45,378 nucleotides of DNA from Roseibium denhamense (GCF_009711415.1 NZ_SMLZ01000101.1:55130-100507), one strand, 5' to 3'; shown: positions 34,237 to 43,755, counted from the stretch's first letter. The notes: a model not told the origin generated them from the letters alone. A program made the numbers and translations.

Positions 34237-35261
34237 TGCGTAGATCCACACCGTCGCTTCCAATTGCTGTGACCATGGGTGAGCCCGCAGGTATTGGGCC
34301 TGACCTTGCCCTATTGGCTTGGGAGAATAGCAAGGCGCTCGGTCTGCCCTGTTTCTACGTTCGGGCTGATGCAGCGTTATTGACCGAGCGGTCTGCAAAG
34401 CTCGGTTTGTCGGGAAAGATCGCGGCCGTATCTCCTAAAGACGCAAGCGCTGTGTTCGGAAAGGCGCTCCCGGTGGTGCAAACCGGCCCCGCCCTGCCCG
34501 ATCAGCCTGGTTTCGAAAGGGAAGACACCGCAGCCTCGGTCATTGCGTCCATTGAACACTGTGTGGCCGACGTGGACGACGGCCTAGCGGCAGCTGTGGT
34601 CACAAGCCCAATCAACAAGGCCGCGCTTTACAAGGCCGGCTTTGATCACCCGGGCCATACAGAGTTCCTGGGAGAGCTTGCCAAACAGCATTGGCCAGAG
34701 ACAACCCCGCACCCGGTCATGATGATCGCAGGCCCTGAACTGATGGTCGTGCCTGTCACGATCCATATTCCGTTAAAAGACGTTCCAGCCACGCTCACAT
34801 CAGATCTCATTGTCGAAACGGCACTCACGGCAGCTGCCGATCTCAAGCAACGGTTCGGTTTTGCAAACCCACGGCTCGCGCTGTGCGGGCTGAACCCGCA
34901 TGCTGGTGAAAACGGTACGATGGGCACGGAAGAAGATGCCATCATAAGACCGGCAATTGACCGGTTGATTGCCCTAGGGATCGCTGCAACGGGTCCGCAT
35001 CCGGCGGACACGCTATTTCATCCGGAAGCCCGCCAGACATATGACTGCGTATTGGGGATGTATCACGATCAGGTCCTCATACCCGCCAAAACCATCGGCT
35101 TTGACGACAGTGTGAATATAACCCTCGGGCTGCCGTTTGTCCGCACATCACCAGACCACGGCACCGCCTATGGATTGGCCGGGACAGGAAACATCCGCAC
35201 CGACAGTTTTGCAGCGGCTATTCGAATGGCCCATGCGCTCGCCTATCCGGAACAGCTTTAG
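34236..35261 (+). CDS. pdxA: 4-hydroxythreonine-4-phosphate dehydrogenase
   Basis: The 341-residue enzyme makes the amino-ketone used for pyridoxal 5'-phosphate synthesis. Family landmarks are [12 protein letters not shown] (11-22), the substrate pair His141-Thr142 in GHTEFLG, and the metal ligands His177 (VTIHIPL), His222 (NPHAGE) and His277 (MYHDQ). The ATG at 34236 shares one base with the surA stop; a TTG three bases earlier is unlikely. surA-pdxA-rsmA is a common order in proteobacteria. Confidence 0.95.
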   Translation: MRRSTPSLPIAVTMGEPAGIGPDLALLAWENSKALGLPCFYVRADAALLTERSAKLGLSGKIAAVSPKDASAVFGKALPVVQTGPALPDQPGFEREDTAASVIASIEHCVADVDDGLAAAVVTSPINKAALYKAGFDHPGHTEFLGELAKQHWPETTPHPVMMIAGPELMVVPVTIHIPLKDVPATLTSDLIVETALTAAADLKQRFGFANPRLALCGLNPHAGENGTMGTEEDAIIRPAIDRLIALGIAATGPHPADTLFHPEARQTYDCVLGMYHDQVLIPAKTIGFDDSVNITLGLPFVRTSPDHGTAYGLAGTGNIRTDSFAAAIRMAHALAYPEQL

Positions 35262-35275
35262 GAAAGACCACCGGT

Positions 35276-36127
35276 ATGGCTCAGATAGACGGCCTCCCGC
35301 CCCTGCGCGATGTGATTGCCAAGCACGGCCTCAACGCCAAGAAATCCCTCGGGCAGAATTTCCTGCTGGACCTCAATCTCACATCCAGAATTGCAAAATC
35401 AGCAGGCCCTCTCGACGACTGCACCATCCTTGAAGTCGGACCGGGTCCGGGCGGCCTGACACGCGCGCTTCTTGCCGCTGGCGCCCGGAAAGTCGTTGCA
35501 GTCGAAAAAGACAGCCGGTGCCTGCCTGCTCTCCAAGAGATTTCCGACCACTACCCTGGCCGTTTGCAGGTCATCGAAGGAGATGCCCTCGCGCTTGATC
35601 CGGTTGCCTTGACGGGTGGCGGAAAGGTCCGGATTGCCGCCAACCTTCCCTATAATGTCGGCACCCAGTTGCTGGTGAACTGGATCACGACCGACACGTG
35701 GCCGCCGTTCTGGTCATCTCTGACTTTGATGTTCCAAAAGGAAGTCGGGGAGCGGATTGTGGCGCAGCCCGGCAGCAAGTCTTACGGCCGCCTGGCGGTT
35801 CTGGCAGGCTGGCGGTGCAAGAGCGGGATTTTGTTTGACCTCAATCCGAAGGCCTTTACGCCGCCGCCCAAGGTCACGTCCGCCGTGGTCCATTTGACAC
35901 CGAACCCGGCGCCTCTGCGCTGCGATTTGTCCGCCCTGGAGCGGATTACCGCAGCTGCCTTTGGCCAGCGCCGCAAGATGCTGCGCGCAAGCCTGAAAAG
36001 CCTCACCCCGGACGCCGAGGCACTGATCGTCTCTGCCGGTCTTTTGCCGACTGCCCGGGCCGAAGAAATAGATGTCGCCGGATTTGTGCACCTCGCCGAA
36101 GCATTCAAGTCCGTACGTGCCGTTTAG
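35276..36127 (+). CDS. rsmA: 16S rRNA (A1518/A1519-N6) dimethyltransferase
   Basis: The 283-residue enzyme dimethylates two adjacent adenines near the 3' end of 16S rRNA. It shows LGQNFLLD (25-32), SAM motif I EVGPGPGG (53-60), and the catalytic NLPYNV (123-128), then a C-terminal rRNA-binding helical part with [13 protein letters not shown]. It is the last gene of the lptF operon as far as can be seen and ends seven bases from the converging gmk stop. Confidence 0.96.
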   Translation: MAQIDGLPPLRDVIAKHGLNAKKSLGQNFLLDLNLTSRIAKSAGPLDDCTILEVGPGPGGLTRALLAAGARKVVAVEKDSRCLPALQEISDHYPGRLQVIEGDALALDPVALTGGGKVRIAANLPYNVGTQLLVNWITTDTWPPFWSSLTLMFQKEVGERIVAQPGSKSYGRLAVLAGWRCKSGILFDLNPKAFTPPPKVTSAVVHLTPNPAPLRCDLSALERITAAAFGQRRKMLRASLKSLTPDAEALIVSAGLLPTARAEEIDVAGFVHLAEAFKSVRAV

Positions 36128-36134
36128 GCCCTTT

Positions 36135-36833
36135 TCAGCTTTGAGTAGCCGAAATCTCGCTTTCGAGATCGTTCACCATGCCCTGAATGAGCGGGCCGAT
36201 CTTGGGTGAGCGGAATTGTTTCAGCCGTTCCGCCTTCAGAATTGCCCGGACGTTGTCATAAGCGCGCTGCAGGTCATCATTGACAACCACATAGTCATAT
36301 TCCGACCAGTGCCGCATTTCCCCAACGGCTGTTTTCATGCGTTTGGCGATCACGGCGTCATCATCTTCGGCCCGCCCTTTCAGCCGCGCTTTCATCTCGG
36401 CGATGGACGGCGGTAAAATAAAGACGGAGACGACATCCGACCGCATCTTCTCATAAAGCTGAAACGTGCCCTGGATATCTATGTCGAACAGGATATCGCG
36501 CCCGCTTTCAATGGCGTTCTCCACCGGGCCGCGCGGTGTCGCATAGTAGTTTCCGTGCACCTCGGCCCATTCGAGAAGCTGGCCATTGTCGCGCATATGA
36601 GCGAAGCGGTCACTGTCGACAAAATGGTAGTCCACGCCGTCAACTTCGCTGCTCCTGCGCTCACGCGTTGTTACGGATATTGAAAGGGCCAGGTTGCTCT
36701 CGTTCTGGAGAAGCATGCGCGCAATAGTCGATTTGCCAGCACCAGAGGGAGATGACAAAACCAGCATCAAGCCCCGGCGTTGTTGCTCTGCCTGATCAGC
36801 GCTGACTGAAGTTCCAAGGGATGCCTCTGGCAT
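36135..36833 (-). CDS. gmk: Guanylate kinase
   Basis: The 232-residue enzyme phosphorylates GMP to GDP. The P-loop SSPSGAGKST is at 27-36, followed by TTRERRSSEVDGVDYHFV for GMP binding, and the RLKGRAEDDDAVIAKRM lid region. The N-terminal 20 residues are a variable extension. I prefer ATG 36833, preceded by GGAG at eight bases, over the GTG at 36842 that overlaps the yicC stop. yicC lies just upstream, a usual pairing. Confidence 0.95.
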   Translation of the reverse strand: MPEASLGTSVSADQAEQQRRGLMLVLSSPSGAGKSTIARMLLQNESNLALSISVTTRERRSSEVDGVDYHFVDSDRFAHMRDNGQLLEWAEVHGNYYATPRGPVENAIESGRDILFDIDIQGTFQLYEKMRSDVVSVFILPPSIAEMKARLKGRAEDDDAVIAKRMKTAVGEMRHWSEYDYVVVNDDLQRAYDNVRAILKAERLKQFRSPKIGPLIQGMVNDLESEISATQS

Positions 36834-36838
36834 GGGGT

Positions 36839-37732
36839 TCACTCCAGGTTTTGTATCTGCTCACGCATTTGGTCGATCACCGCTTTCAAGTCCAGACCGA
36901 TGGACGTCAGATCCACATCATTGGACTTGGAGCATAAGGTATTGGCTTCCCGGTTAAATTCTTGTGCAAGGAAATCAACCCGCCGCCCAATAGCGCCGCC
37001 GGTATCCATCAGCTCCCGGACCGCGGCGACATGGGCGTGCAGCCGGTCCAGTTCCTCGCGGATATCCGCTTTCGTTGCCAGGATGATTGCTTCTTGATGA
37101 AGCCGCTGCGGGTCCAGCTGACCACCAGACGCCTCAAGCAGTTCGTCTACCTGCTTCTTCAACTTCGCACGAATTGCCTCTGGCTGCCGGACCGGAAGGT
37201 CTTCGGCCGCCCGTGTCAGTTCAGCAATCCTGTCAATTTGATCACGTACCACATGCGCAATGGCGTGTCCTTCGCTATGCCGCATGTCAACCAGGTCCAG
37301 AAGGGCCGCATCAAGACTTGTCAGCAAGGCTGCATGAAGGGCTTCTTGCGCCGCGTCATCGTCTTCAGGTTCCTTGAGTTCAAAAACACCCTTTTGCGAA
37401 AGGATCCCGTCGATTGAAGGAGGTGACAAATCCGGAACGCGCTGGCGCAGAAGCCCGATGGTGCTCAACACAGCTTCAAGAGCCGTTTCGTTCACCTGCA
37501 GCTTCAGTTCGGACTGATCGCGCTGCATTGAGAGCCCGATCGAGACGTTTCCGCGTCTTAAAACCTTGGCACAGCGTTCACGGATGCGCGGTTCCAGAGT
37601 CTCAAGGCCGGTTGGAATTCGGATCCTCAGGTCCAGCGACTTGCCATTGACGGACCGGAGTTCCCAAGTCCACCGCACCGGTCCGGATTCACCCATGGAC
37701 CTGGCAAATCCGGTCATGCTGGCAAGTGCCAT
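36839..37732 (-). CDS. YicC/YloC family endoribonuclease
   Basis: The 297-residue protein has the family start MTGFARSMGESGP and the C-terminal DUF1732 segment GAIGRRVDFLAQEFNREANTLCSKS, ending in LKAVIDQMREQIQNLE. YicC proteins act in RNA turnover and are commonly next to gmk. GGAGGGG lies just before the ATG. A 52-base gap separates it from mltG, so the three genes mltG-yicC-gmk probably form one transcript. Confidence 0.93.
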   Translation of the reverse strand: MALASMTGFARSMGESGPVRWTWELRSVNGKSLDLRIRIPTGLETLEPRIRERCAKVLRRGNVSIGLSMQRDQSELKLQVNETALEAVLSTIGLLRQRVPDLSPPSIDGILSQKGVFELKEPEDDDAAQEALHAALLTSLDAALLDLVDMRHSEGHAIAHVVRDQIDRIAELTRAAEDLPVRQPEAIRAKLKKQVDELLEASGGQLDPQRLHQEAIILATKADIREELDRLHAHVAAVRELMDTGGAIGRRVDFLAQEFNREANTLCSKSNDVDLTSIGLDLKAVIDQMREQIQNLE

Positions 37733-37784
37733 TCGCCCCTCCGAGTTTGGTTAAATACGGGCTGTTTCAACCGCCCGCTGATTG

Positions 37785-38918
37785 TCAGTTTGAGGTCGGA
37801 GCCGCATCGGAAGACTGCTCACGTTCAGCCTGGCGCCGCTTGCGTTCAATCTCACGCCACTTGCGGACATTTGCCTGATGCTGCTCATACGTTTCTGCAA
37901 ACACATGCCCGCCGGTGCCATCGGCCACAAAAAACAAATCCTGTGTCCGCGACGGATTGGCGACGGCTTCCATCGCGGCCCGACCCGGATTGCCAATCGG
38001 TCCGGGCGGAAGCCCATCGATCTGGTAGGTGTTGTAGTTGTTTTCCGCATCCAGTTCGGATCTGGTGATCCCGGACCGGTCCTGGCTCCAGGCTTCACCA
38101 CCATAAAGACCATAAAGAATTGTCGGGTCCGACTGCAGACGCATGCCCTTGTTCAAGCGGTTTACAAAAACACCTGCAACACGCGGACGCTCGTCGGCAA
38201 GAGCTGTTTCCTTCTCGACAATCGATGCCAATACCACAAGCTCTTCCGGGCTGTTGACCGGGAGATCTTCGACACGGCGCTCCCACACTTCGGCCAGAAG
38301 CTTGTCCTGGGCGGCGGCCATTTGCTCAATGACTTCCTGGCGGCTGGTTCCGCGGGCAAAAGTATAAGTCTCGGGAAGCAAAGCGCCTTCGGCCGGTATA
38401 TCCTGGATATCCCCCACGAGGATGGGATGGGCCCGGACCCGGTCAATAATCTGCGCTGTCGTCCAGCCTTCTGGGATGGTCACAGAGTGTGTAACCGCAT
38501 TTCCCTCCACGAGGTCCCGCATGACTTCTTCCATGGAGACACCGGGGGCGAATGCATATTCGCCAGCCTTCAGTCTGGTCGCATTCTTGTAGAAGCGGAT
38601 CCCCAGATTGAAGATCCATTCGTCGACGATGCTGTTTGCGATAACGCCTTGTCCGGCAAGTCTGTCAGTGATGCCCGACAGGCCCGCGCCAGAGGAAATG
38701 ACGATGGTCGCCTCTTCCGACAGCGGACCGGGTTCTTCGAATTTCTGCTTGCCGAAGTAAAGGGCCCCGCCAACGGCGGCCAGCCCGAAAACGGAAAGCG
38801 AAATCACCATATTGATCAGGATGACAAGCGGATTTCGCACATGCCGCGAACGCTGCGGCGGCCCCGGTGCCGGCTCTGGTTGCAGCGCCTCGCGCGGGCT
38901 TTTCGGCTTGATGCCCAT
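37785..38918 (-). CDS. mltG: Endolytic murein transglycosylase MltG
   Basis: The 377-residue protein has a cytoplasmic N-terminus rich in Pro, one membrane helix (about 30-53), a LysM-like domain and the YceG catalytic domain. The active-site glutamate lies in ASIVEKET (231-238), followed by the conserved GVFVNRLNKGMRLQSDPTILYG. MltG cuts nascent peptidoglycan strands at the inner membrane. A further Gln/Arg-rich tail follows the domain. GGAGGT is ten bases before the ATG. A terminator lies between fabF and mltG. Confidence 0.95.
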   Translation of the reverse strand: MGIKPKSPREALQPEPAPGPPQRSRHVRNPLVILINMVISLSVFGLAAVGGALYFGKQKFEEPGPLSEEATIVISSGAGLSGITDRLAGQGVIANSIVDEWIFNLGIRFYKNATRLKAGEYAFAPGVSMEEVMRDLVEGNAVTHSVTIPEGWTTAQIIDRVRAHPILVGDIQDIPAEGALLPETYTFARGTSRQEVIEQMAAAQDKLLAEVWERRVEDLPVNSPEELVVLASIVEKETALADERPRVAGVFVNRLNKGMRLQSDPTILYGLYGGEAWSQDRSGITRSELDAENNYNTYQIDGLPPGPIGNPGRAAMEAVANPSRTQDLFFVADGTGGHVFAETYEQHQANVRKWREIERKRRQAEREQSSDAAPTSN

Positions 38919-38984
38919 GTGGGAACGAACCTCCAGAAATGAGCCCGGATTTCAGGCGTTGTATCGAGTCACAATCAAAATACC

Positions 38985-39010
38985 CGGGCGGGCGATCCGA
39001 ATCGCCGCCC
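38985..39010 (-). terminator. Terminator after fabF
   Basis: On the minus strand GGGCGGCGAT pairs with ATCGCCCGCCC (one bulge) around TCGG and is followed by GGGTATTTTGATT. It lies between the fabF stop and mltG start. Confidence 0.6.
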
Positions 39011-39032
39011 AATTCCCGGGACCATGACCTGA

Positions 39033-40298
39033 TTATGCGGCAACTTTGCGGAAGACCAACGATGCGTTGGTGCCACCAAAGCCGAAGGAATTCGACAGCG
39101 CAACATTGATATCGAGCGACTTTGGCTTGTGCGGCACAAGGTCGATCTCCGTTTCAACGGACGGATCATCAAGGTTGATGGTAGGCGGCGCAACACTGTC
39201 CCGGATGGCCAGAACCGAGAATATCGCCTCAACCGCCCCGGCTGCCCCCAGAAGGTGGCCGATGGACGACTTGGTCGACGACATCGTCAACTTGGATGCA
39301 TGCTCACCGGCGAGACGGGTAACTGCCCCCAGTTCGATCTCGTCGCCCAGGGGCGTCGACGTGCCGTGCGCATTGACGTAATCGATATCGGCCGGAGAAA
39401 TGCCTGCGCGGTTGAGCGCAGCTTCCATGCAGCGGTATGCGCCGTCGCCATCCGACGACGGTGCGGTGATGTGGTAGGCATCACCCGACAGGCCATAGCC
39501 GATGACCTCAGCATAGATACGGGCGCCGCGCTTGACGGCATGCTCATATTCTTCGAGGACGACAACGCCCGCGCCTTCGCCCATAACAAAGCCGTCCCGG
39601 CCCTTGTCATATGGGCGGGACCCGCGTTCCGGTTCGTCGTTGTAACCGGTGGACAGGGCGCGGCAGGCTGCAAAGCCAGCGAGCGCCAAACGGCACACAG
39701 GGGACTCAGCGCCGCCGGCAACCATCACATCCGCATCGCCGAATGCGATCAAGCGCGATGCATCCCCAATGGCGTGTGCGCCGGTGGAACAAGCGGTCAC
39801 CACCGCATGGTTCGGGCCTTTCAGACCGTGGCGGATGGAAACGTACCCACCGGCCAGATTGATCAAGCGGCCAGGAATAAAGAACGGGCTGATCCGCCTC
39901 GGACCTTTTTCGGCAAGAAGATGGGCCCCTTGCTCAATGCCCTGGAGACCACCAATACCGGAACCAATCAGAACACCGGACCGTACCTGCTGGTCGTAAG
40001 TCTCTGCCTTGTAACCGGAATCGGCCATTGCCTGATCCGCGGCAGCCATGGCATAGACGATGAAATCGTCAACCTTGCGCTGCTCCTTAACGTCCATCCA
40101 ATCATCCGGATTGAAATGGCCGTCGGAGGACGCACCGCGCGGGATTTGACAGGCGATCTGGCAAGCCAGGTCATCAACCTTGAAATCGGCGACCTTGTTG
40201 GCCCCGCTTTTGCCCTCGAGGATCTTTTTCCACGTGACATCGACGTTGCCGCCCAGCGGCGTCACCATGCCAAGACCAGTTACGACTACTCGCCTCAT
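39033..40298 (-). CDS. fabF: 3-oxoacyl-ACP synthase II
   Basis: The 421-residue condensing enzyme elongates fatty acids in the FAS II pathway. Catalytic residues are Cys170 in VVTACSTG, His311 in NAHGTSTPLGD, and Lys343 and His348 in STKSSIGHLLG. The C-terminal NSFGFGGTNASLVF is typical. It is downstream of acpP across an 89-base gap with two hairpins and is followed by a terminator, so it is the last gene of the fabD-fabG-acpP-fabF block. Confidence 0.96.
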   Translation of the reverse strand: MRRVVVTGLGMVTPLGGNVDVTWKKILEGKSGANKVADFKVDDLACQIACQIPRGASSDGHFNPDDWMDVKEQRKVDDFIVYAMAAADQAMADSGYKAETYDQQVRSGVLIGSGIGGLQGIEQGAHLLAEKGPRRISPFFIPGRLINLAGGYVSIRHGLKGPNHAVVTACSTGAHAIGDASRLIAFGDADVMVAGGAESPVCRLALAGFAACRALSTGYNDEPERGSRPYDKGRDGFVMGEGAGVVVLEEYEHAVKRGARIYAEVIGYGLSGDAYHITAPSSDGDGAYRCMEAALNRAGISPADIDYVNAHGTSTPLGDEIELGAVTRLAGEHASKLTMSSTKSSIGHLLGAAGAVEAIFSVLAIRDSVAPPTINLDDPSVETEIDLVPHKPKSLDINVALSNSFGFGGTNASLVFRKVAA

Positions 40299-40320
40299 AC
40301 ACCCGCACTTATGTTAGAAG

Positions 40321-40348
40321 GGCCTGGCGGAGCAAATCCCCGCCGGCC
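40321..40348 (-). promoter_or_regulatory. Second hairpin between acpP and fabF
   Basis: GGCC-GGCGG and CCGCC-GGCC form a nine-pair stem with one bulged base, about 25 bases before the fabF start on the minus strand. It could affect fabF translation or mRNA stability. Confidence 0.35.
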
Positions 40349-40369
40349 CGGCATTCATACAACAGAAAT

Positions 40370-40394
40370 CAAGTAAGGATATACGCCTTACTTG
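40370..40394 (-). promoter_or_regulatory. Hairpin spanning the acpP stop codon
   Basis: CAAGTAAGG and CCTTACTTG form a perfect 9-bp stem around a seven-base loop. The TAA stop of acpP lies within the 5' arm of the minus-strand RNA. Sequence after it is ATTTCTGTT, a weak T-tract, so partial termination or 3' end protection is possible. Confidence 0.5.
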
Positions 40395-40621
40395 TTGGCT
40401 TCCAGGAACTTTACAGCGTCGCCAACGGTCAGGATGGTTTCAGCTGCGGTATCCGGAATTTCTACGCCGAATTCTTCTTCAAATGCCATGACCAGCTCGA
40501 CAGTGTCGAGGCTGTCTGCGCCCAGATCATCAATGAAGCTTGCGCCTTCCACAACCTTCTCACCGTCAACGCCGAGGTGCTCGACAACAATCTTCTTAAC
40601 CCGATCCGCGATATCGCTCAT
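40388..40621 (-). CDS. acpP: Acyl carrier protein
   Basis: The 77-residue acidic protein carries growing acyl chains on a phosphopantetheine arm attached to Ser37 in [19 protein letters not shown]. Length and helix pattern are standard. AAGGAA lies eight bases before the ATG. It sits between fabG and fabF with long gaps on both sides containing hairpins, which may allow its expression to differ from that of the enzymes. Confidence 0.97.
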   Translation of the reverse strand: MSDIADRVKKIVVEHLGVDGEKVVEGASFIDDLGADSLDTVELVMAFEEEFGVEIPDTAAETILTVGDAVKFLEANK

Positions 40622-40813
40622 TTCTCAGTTCCTTGGTTTTTCGTCTCGTCAGCTCACGCGATACATCCGGACCTGTTTATTGAAAAACCAGGCCCGGCAA
40701 TCCCGCGGTCGTTAGATGTACCGACATAACACCGGGTGCTGACCAGCACCGGGCAATGCCGTTTGTAACAATCGGCGGGTAGGTAACACACTTTTAGGAC
40801 CTTTACCAGCCGC

Positions 40814-40862
40814 TCCGGACCGCAAGTTTGCGGGCCGGATTCCTTTCGCCAAGAAGGCGAAA
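40814..40862 (-). promoter_or_regulatory. Tandem hairpins between fabG and acpP
   Basis: Two stems lie just past the fabG stop: TTTCGCC/GGCGAAA (40844-40850, 40856-40862) and an interrupted TCCGG-CCGCAA/TTGCGG-CCGGA (40814-40839). No T-run follows. A further GGTGCT/AGCACC pair lies at 40735-40750. They may be 3' end structures of fabG mRNA or leader structures of acpP. Confidence 0.4.
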
Positions 40863-40869
40863 ATCTCTT

Positions 40870-41607
40870 TTAAATCATGGCCATGCCGCCATTCACATGA
40901 ATCGTTTGCCCGGTCACATATGCCGCCTCGTCGCTGGCAAGGTAAAGGGCAGCGGACGCGATCTCATGTGAGGTGCCAAGACGGCCAGCAGGAACGCTGG
41001 TCAAAATCGAATCTTTTTGCTTGTCGTTCAGCGCGTCGGTCATGGCGGTTTCGATGAAACCTGGCGCGATCGTGTTGACCGTGATGTTGCGGCTTGCAAC
41101 TTCGCGCGCGACCGACTTGTACATGCCGATCATACCGGCCTTGGCAGCTGCATAGTTGGCCTGACCCGGGTTTCCGGTGACACCGACAACCGACGTGATG
41201 CCAATGATGCGGCCGGAACGGCGCTTCATCATGCCCTTAATCGCCGCGCGGCAAAGACGGAAGCCGGAAGACAGGTTTACTTCCAGAACCTGATCCCACT
41301 CTTCGTCCTTCATGCGCATAAAGATGTTGTCGCGGGTAATCCCGGCGTTGTTGACCAGAATGTCAACCGACCCCATCTTTTCTTCTGCTGCCGGCAAAAG
41401 AGCATCCACGGCGTCGCGGTCAGACAGATTGGCCGGGGTCACAAAAGCGCGCTCGCCCAGATCCGATGCGAGCGCTTCCAGTTTCTCCGCACGCGTGCCG
41501 GACAAGCTGACTGTTGCCCCTTGCGCATGCAGCGCGCGTGCAATGGCTTCGCCAATCCCGCCGGTCGCACCGGTCACCAGCGCATTCTTGCCTTCCAAGC
41601 TGAACAT
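40870..41607 (-). CDS. fabG: 3-oxoacyl-ACP reductase
   Basis: The 245-residue SDR enzyme reduces 3-oxoacyl-ACP with NADPH in FAS II. It has VTGATGGIGEAIA (11-23), NNAG (86-89), Asn111, Ser139, Tyr152 and Lys156 in NYAAAKAG, all intact, in contrast to the atypical SDR at 13387. AAGGA seven bases before ATG 41607 fixes the start. fabD lies 62 bases upstream. Confidence 0.97.
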   Translation of the reverse strand: MFSLEGKNALVTGATGGIGEAIARALHAQGATVSLSGTRAEKLEALASDLGERAFVTPANLSDRDAVDALLPAAEEKMGSVDILVNNAGITRDNIFMRMKDEEWDQVLEVNLSSGFRLCRAAIKGMMKRRSGRIIGITSVVGVTGNPGQANYAAAKAGMIGMYKSVAREVASRNITVNTIAPGFIETAMTDALNDKQKDSILTSVPAGRLGTSHEIASAALYLASDEAAYVTGQTIHVNGGMAMI

Positions 41608-41669
41608 TTGACGTCCTTCCCTATGACCCGGCATTCCAGGCAGGCCTGTTGTTCTAACGTGTGTCTTTG

Positions 41670-42614
41670 TTATCCGGAAATCTTTTCAAGCAAAGCGTCA
41701 ATATCTTCCGGCGCGTTTACGGCAATGCCGGTCGCTTCTTTTGCGATCCGTTTGACCATGCCTGTGAGGACCTTTCCGGTCCCGATTTCCACAAACGTAT
41801 CGGCACCGTTTTCCGTAAGCCATGTAACACTTTCCCGCCACCGGACGGTACCGGTAACCTGCTCGACCAGACGATTGCGGATGTCATCCGGGTTCGTGAT
41901 CGGTGCTGCGAGCACATTGGCGACCAGCGGAACAGCCGGGGCCTTGATGTCCGCGCCTGCCAAAGCCTGTTGCATCGCATCGGCCGCAGGGCCCATGAGC
42001 GAGCAATGGAAGGGTGCGCTTACCGGCAGCATGACCGCGCGCCGGGCGCCTTTGGCTTTTGCGATTTCAACGGCACGCTCAACCGCAGCAAGGTGCCCTG
42101 ACACGACCACCTGGCCGGGTGCGTTGTCATTGGCGGCCTGGCAAACTTCGCCCTGGGCGGCTTCGGCAGCGACTTCAGAAGCCACGTCGAAATCAAGACC
42201 AAGAAGCGCAGCCATAGCGCCCTGCCCGACCGGCACGGCATTTTGCATGGCATCGCCGCGCACACGAAGAAGGCGCGCAGCTGTCGCAACATCCAGGCTT
42301 CCGGCGGCCGCCAGCGCGGAATATTCGCCAAGCGAATGCCCCGCCACGAACGAGACCGTTGACTTTAGGTCCAGCCCCTTGGCTTCCAGAACACGCATTG
42401 CCGCCAGGCTGACAGCCATGAGGGCTGGCTGCGCATTGGCTGTCAGCGTCAGGTCGCCTTCAGGACCGTTCCACATGATGTCGGACAGCTTTTGATCCAG
42501 TGCATTGTCCATTTCATCAAAGACCGCCTTTGCTTCGGGGAAGCTGTCTGCAAGGGCCTTGCCCATGCCGACAGACTGGCTTCCCTGACCGGGGAATGTG
42601 AATGCAATGGTCAT
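41670..42614 (-). CDS. fabD: Malonyl-CoA-ACP transacylase
   Basis: The 314-residue enzyme moves malonyl groups from CoA to ACP. Active-site features are FPGQGSQ (7-13), Ser94 in AGHSLGEYSA, and His203 in SAPFHCSLM. I use ATG 42614, which has GGAGA about nine bases upstream; the longer reading from 42629 would remove that site. It is the first gene of the minus-strand fatty-acid block and has a TTGACA box about 140 bases upstream. Confidence 0.96.
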   Translation of the reverse strand: MTIAFTFPGQGSQSVGMGKALADSFPEAKAVFDEMDNALDQKLSDIMWNGPEGDLTLTANAQPALMAVSLAAMRVLEAKGLDLKSTVSFVAGHSLGEYSALAAAGSLDVATAARLLRVRGDAMQNAVPVGQGAMAALLGLDFDVASEVAAEAAQGEVCQAANDNAPGQVVVSGHLAAVERAVEIAKAKGARRAVMLPVSAPFHCSLMGPAADAMQQALAGADIKAPAVPLVANVLAAPITNPDDIRNRLVEQVTGTVRWRESVTWLTENGADTFVEIGTGKVLTGMVKRIAKEATGIAVNAPEDIDALLEKISG

Positions 42615-42729
42615 CTGGATTTTCTCCATATCGGCTGCAGCACGGACTCATTGGTATTGGTGCGGCTGCGGCAAGGAAGAGAAGGTTTCAAGCAGCTTTT
42701 ATAAAAAGCCGAACAATCTTGGCGGCAGG

Positions 42730-42758
42730 CTATGAAACGGGTTAGGGCGAAGTGTCAA
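42730..42758 (-). promoter_or_regulatory. Candidate promoter of the fabD block
   Basis: On the minus strand a perfect TTGACA (42758-42753) is followed after 17 bases by TCATAG (42735-42730), a poor -10. The strong -35 and the position make it plausible. The rest of the 637-base gap 42615-43251 shows no convincing gene; it holds a short CACATT/AATGTG pair at 42987-43010. Confidence 0.4.
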
Positions 42759-43251
42759 GTCCTGAAAGGCAAGTTTCCGCTTGCTATGGCACCTGGAAGC
42801 CTATCGGCGTCATTATAAATGGTGCGTCTGCAAGTATCCGGTCTGCAGGTCCTATCGCGTCCAGCATCTCAGTTTCTACTGTTTGGGAAAGTCTGTTACT
42901 TCGACCCGCCGATCACTGGCGAAAACTCGCAAAGTGGCCCTCGAGCGGCGAAAACAAACACCCTCCAGAAAGGCTGCCCTCCAAACCACATTTAAATAAT
43001 TTCTAATGTGAGCTCTTCAGCTGAATTATCCACGTGCCGTCCTCCCCCTGCACACTCATGCACGAACGCTGGCCGGGTGCAATTTTCCGGACCGCAACAC
43101 GGTCAAACAGGGAGCCCTGAGGTTTCTGGCAGCCTGTTGCAGAGATGCAGCTTGCCTCCGGCGCTCCCGATACCCAACTCCGGCTTATGCGTGCTATTTC
43201 AAAGGTCTGGTGGCGCAACTGGCCCTTCCCTCAAGATCCTGGATCCCATCC

Positions 43252-43536
43252 ATGCCCAACACCCCCGGCTCGAAACTCAACATAAAGATCCCGTTTCCGG
43301 AAAAACCGGAGCATGTGGCAACCGCAATCGTCGCCTATGCCGGAATTGCCAAGAGGCTTCATGTGGAGTTGGCCGCAGTTGCCGATCAAGCCGGCATAGA
43401 CCTGGACACAATCAAGGCAGACCTGATGCAAGAGGCCAAGAAGGCCGTGCCTCATGGGGATTTCACAGAGAACGAGATCGGGATCTATGAGACCATGTTC
43501 GAAGCCATTGAGACGATTTTCGACACCGGCACATAA
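43252..43536 (+). CDS. Small hypothetical protein
   Basis: The 94-residue acidic protein (from ATG 43252) is helical throughout: PEHVATAIVAYAGIAKRLHVELAAVADQAG and IDLDTIKADLMQEAKKAVPHGDF. It has no signal peptide, membrane segment or known motif. The frame continues upstream to 43210 without a better start. It lies just before the rpsF promoter region. No function is suggested. Confidence 0.6.
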   Translation: MPNTPGSKLNIKIPFPEKPEHVATAIVAYAGIAKRLHVELAAVADQAGIDLDTIKADLMQEAKKAVPHGDFTENEIGIYETMFEAIETIFDTGT

Positions 43537-43586
43537 AGCATAATGTGCCTCTAAGGCTTTCAGACGCTCATTGGCCCGCCGCCCCT

Positions 43587-43615
43587 CTTGCAATTTCGTC
43601 AGATAAGAGTATACA
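43587..43615 (+). promoter_or_regulatory. Promoter of the rpsF-rpsR-rplI operon
   Basis: CTTGCA at 43587-43592 and TATACA at 43610-43615 are 17 bases apart, a good fit to sigma-70 consensus. Transcription would start near 43622, giving a leader of about 170 bases before rpsF. Confidence 0.55.
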
Positions 43616-43667
43616 CCGCGCTTCATCCGGGGTTTGGCCGGGGGCTGAACGGAAGGGCATTGCGCCA

Positions 43668-43755
43668 GGTTCTTCTCAAAAGAACCGACTTCCCGTGTTC
43701 CCACTCCCGTAAGATTTCTCGTGCGCCTTTCCGGGTCTACGAGGAGGCTTTGCGC
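43668..43755 (+). ncRNA. Structured leader of rpsF mRNA (candidate S6:S18 autoregulatory element)
   Basis: GGTTCTT/AAGAACC pair at 43668-43674 and 43680-43686. Downstream, GCGC at 43723-43726 can pair with GCGC at 43752-43755, or GCCT with AGGC at 43725-43728 and 43745-43748, enclosing TTTCCGGGTCTACGAGG. Many bacteria control rpsF by an S6:S18-binding leader containing a CCG trinucleotide; a CCG occurs here at 43731-43733. The link to that motif is inference. Confidence 0.35.

Noticed and set aside
41017..42495. 492-codon plus-strand open frame
   Set aside because: It is antisense to fabG and fabD, both with all active-site residues.
42752..43006. Plus-strand frames of 72-84 codons in the fabD upstream gap
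   Set aside because: Two overlapping frames compete, neither has a ribosome site or protein-like composition, and one overlaps the likely fabD promoter.
43003..43218. Minus-strand frame of 71 codons with Cys residues between fabD and the small hypothetical gene
   Set aside because: It starts with TTG, has no ribosome site, weak third-position GC bias and no recognisable motif.
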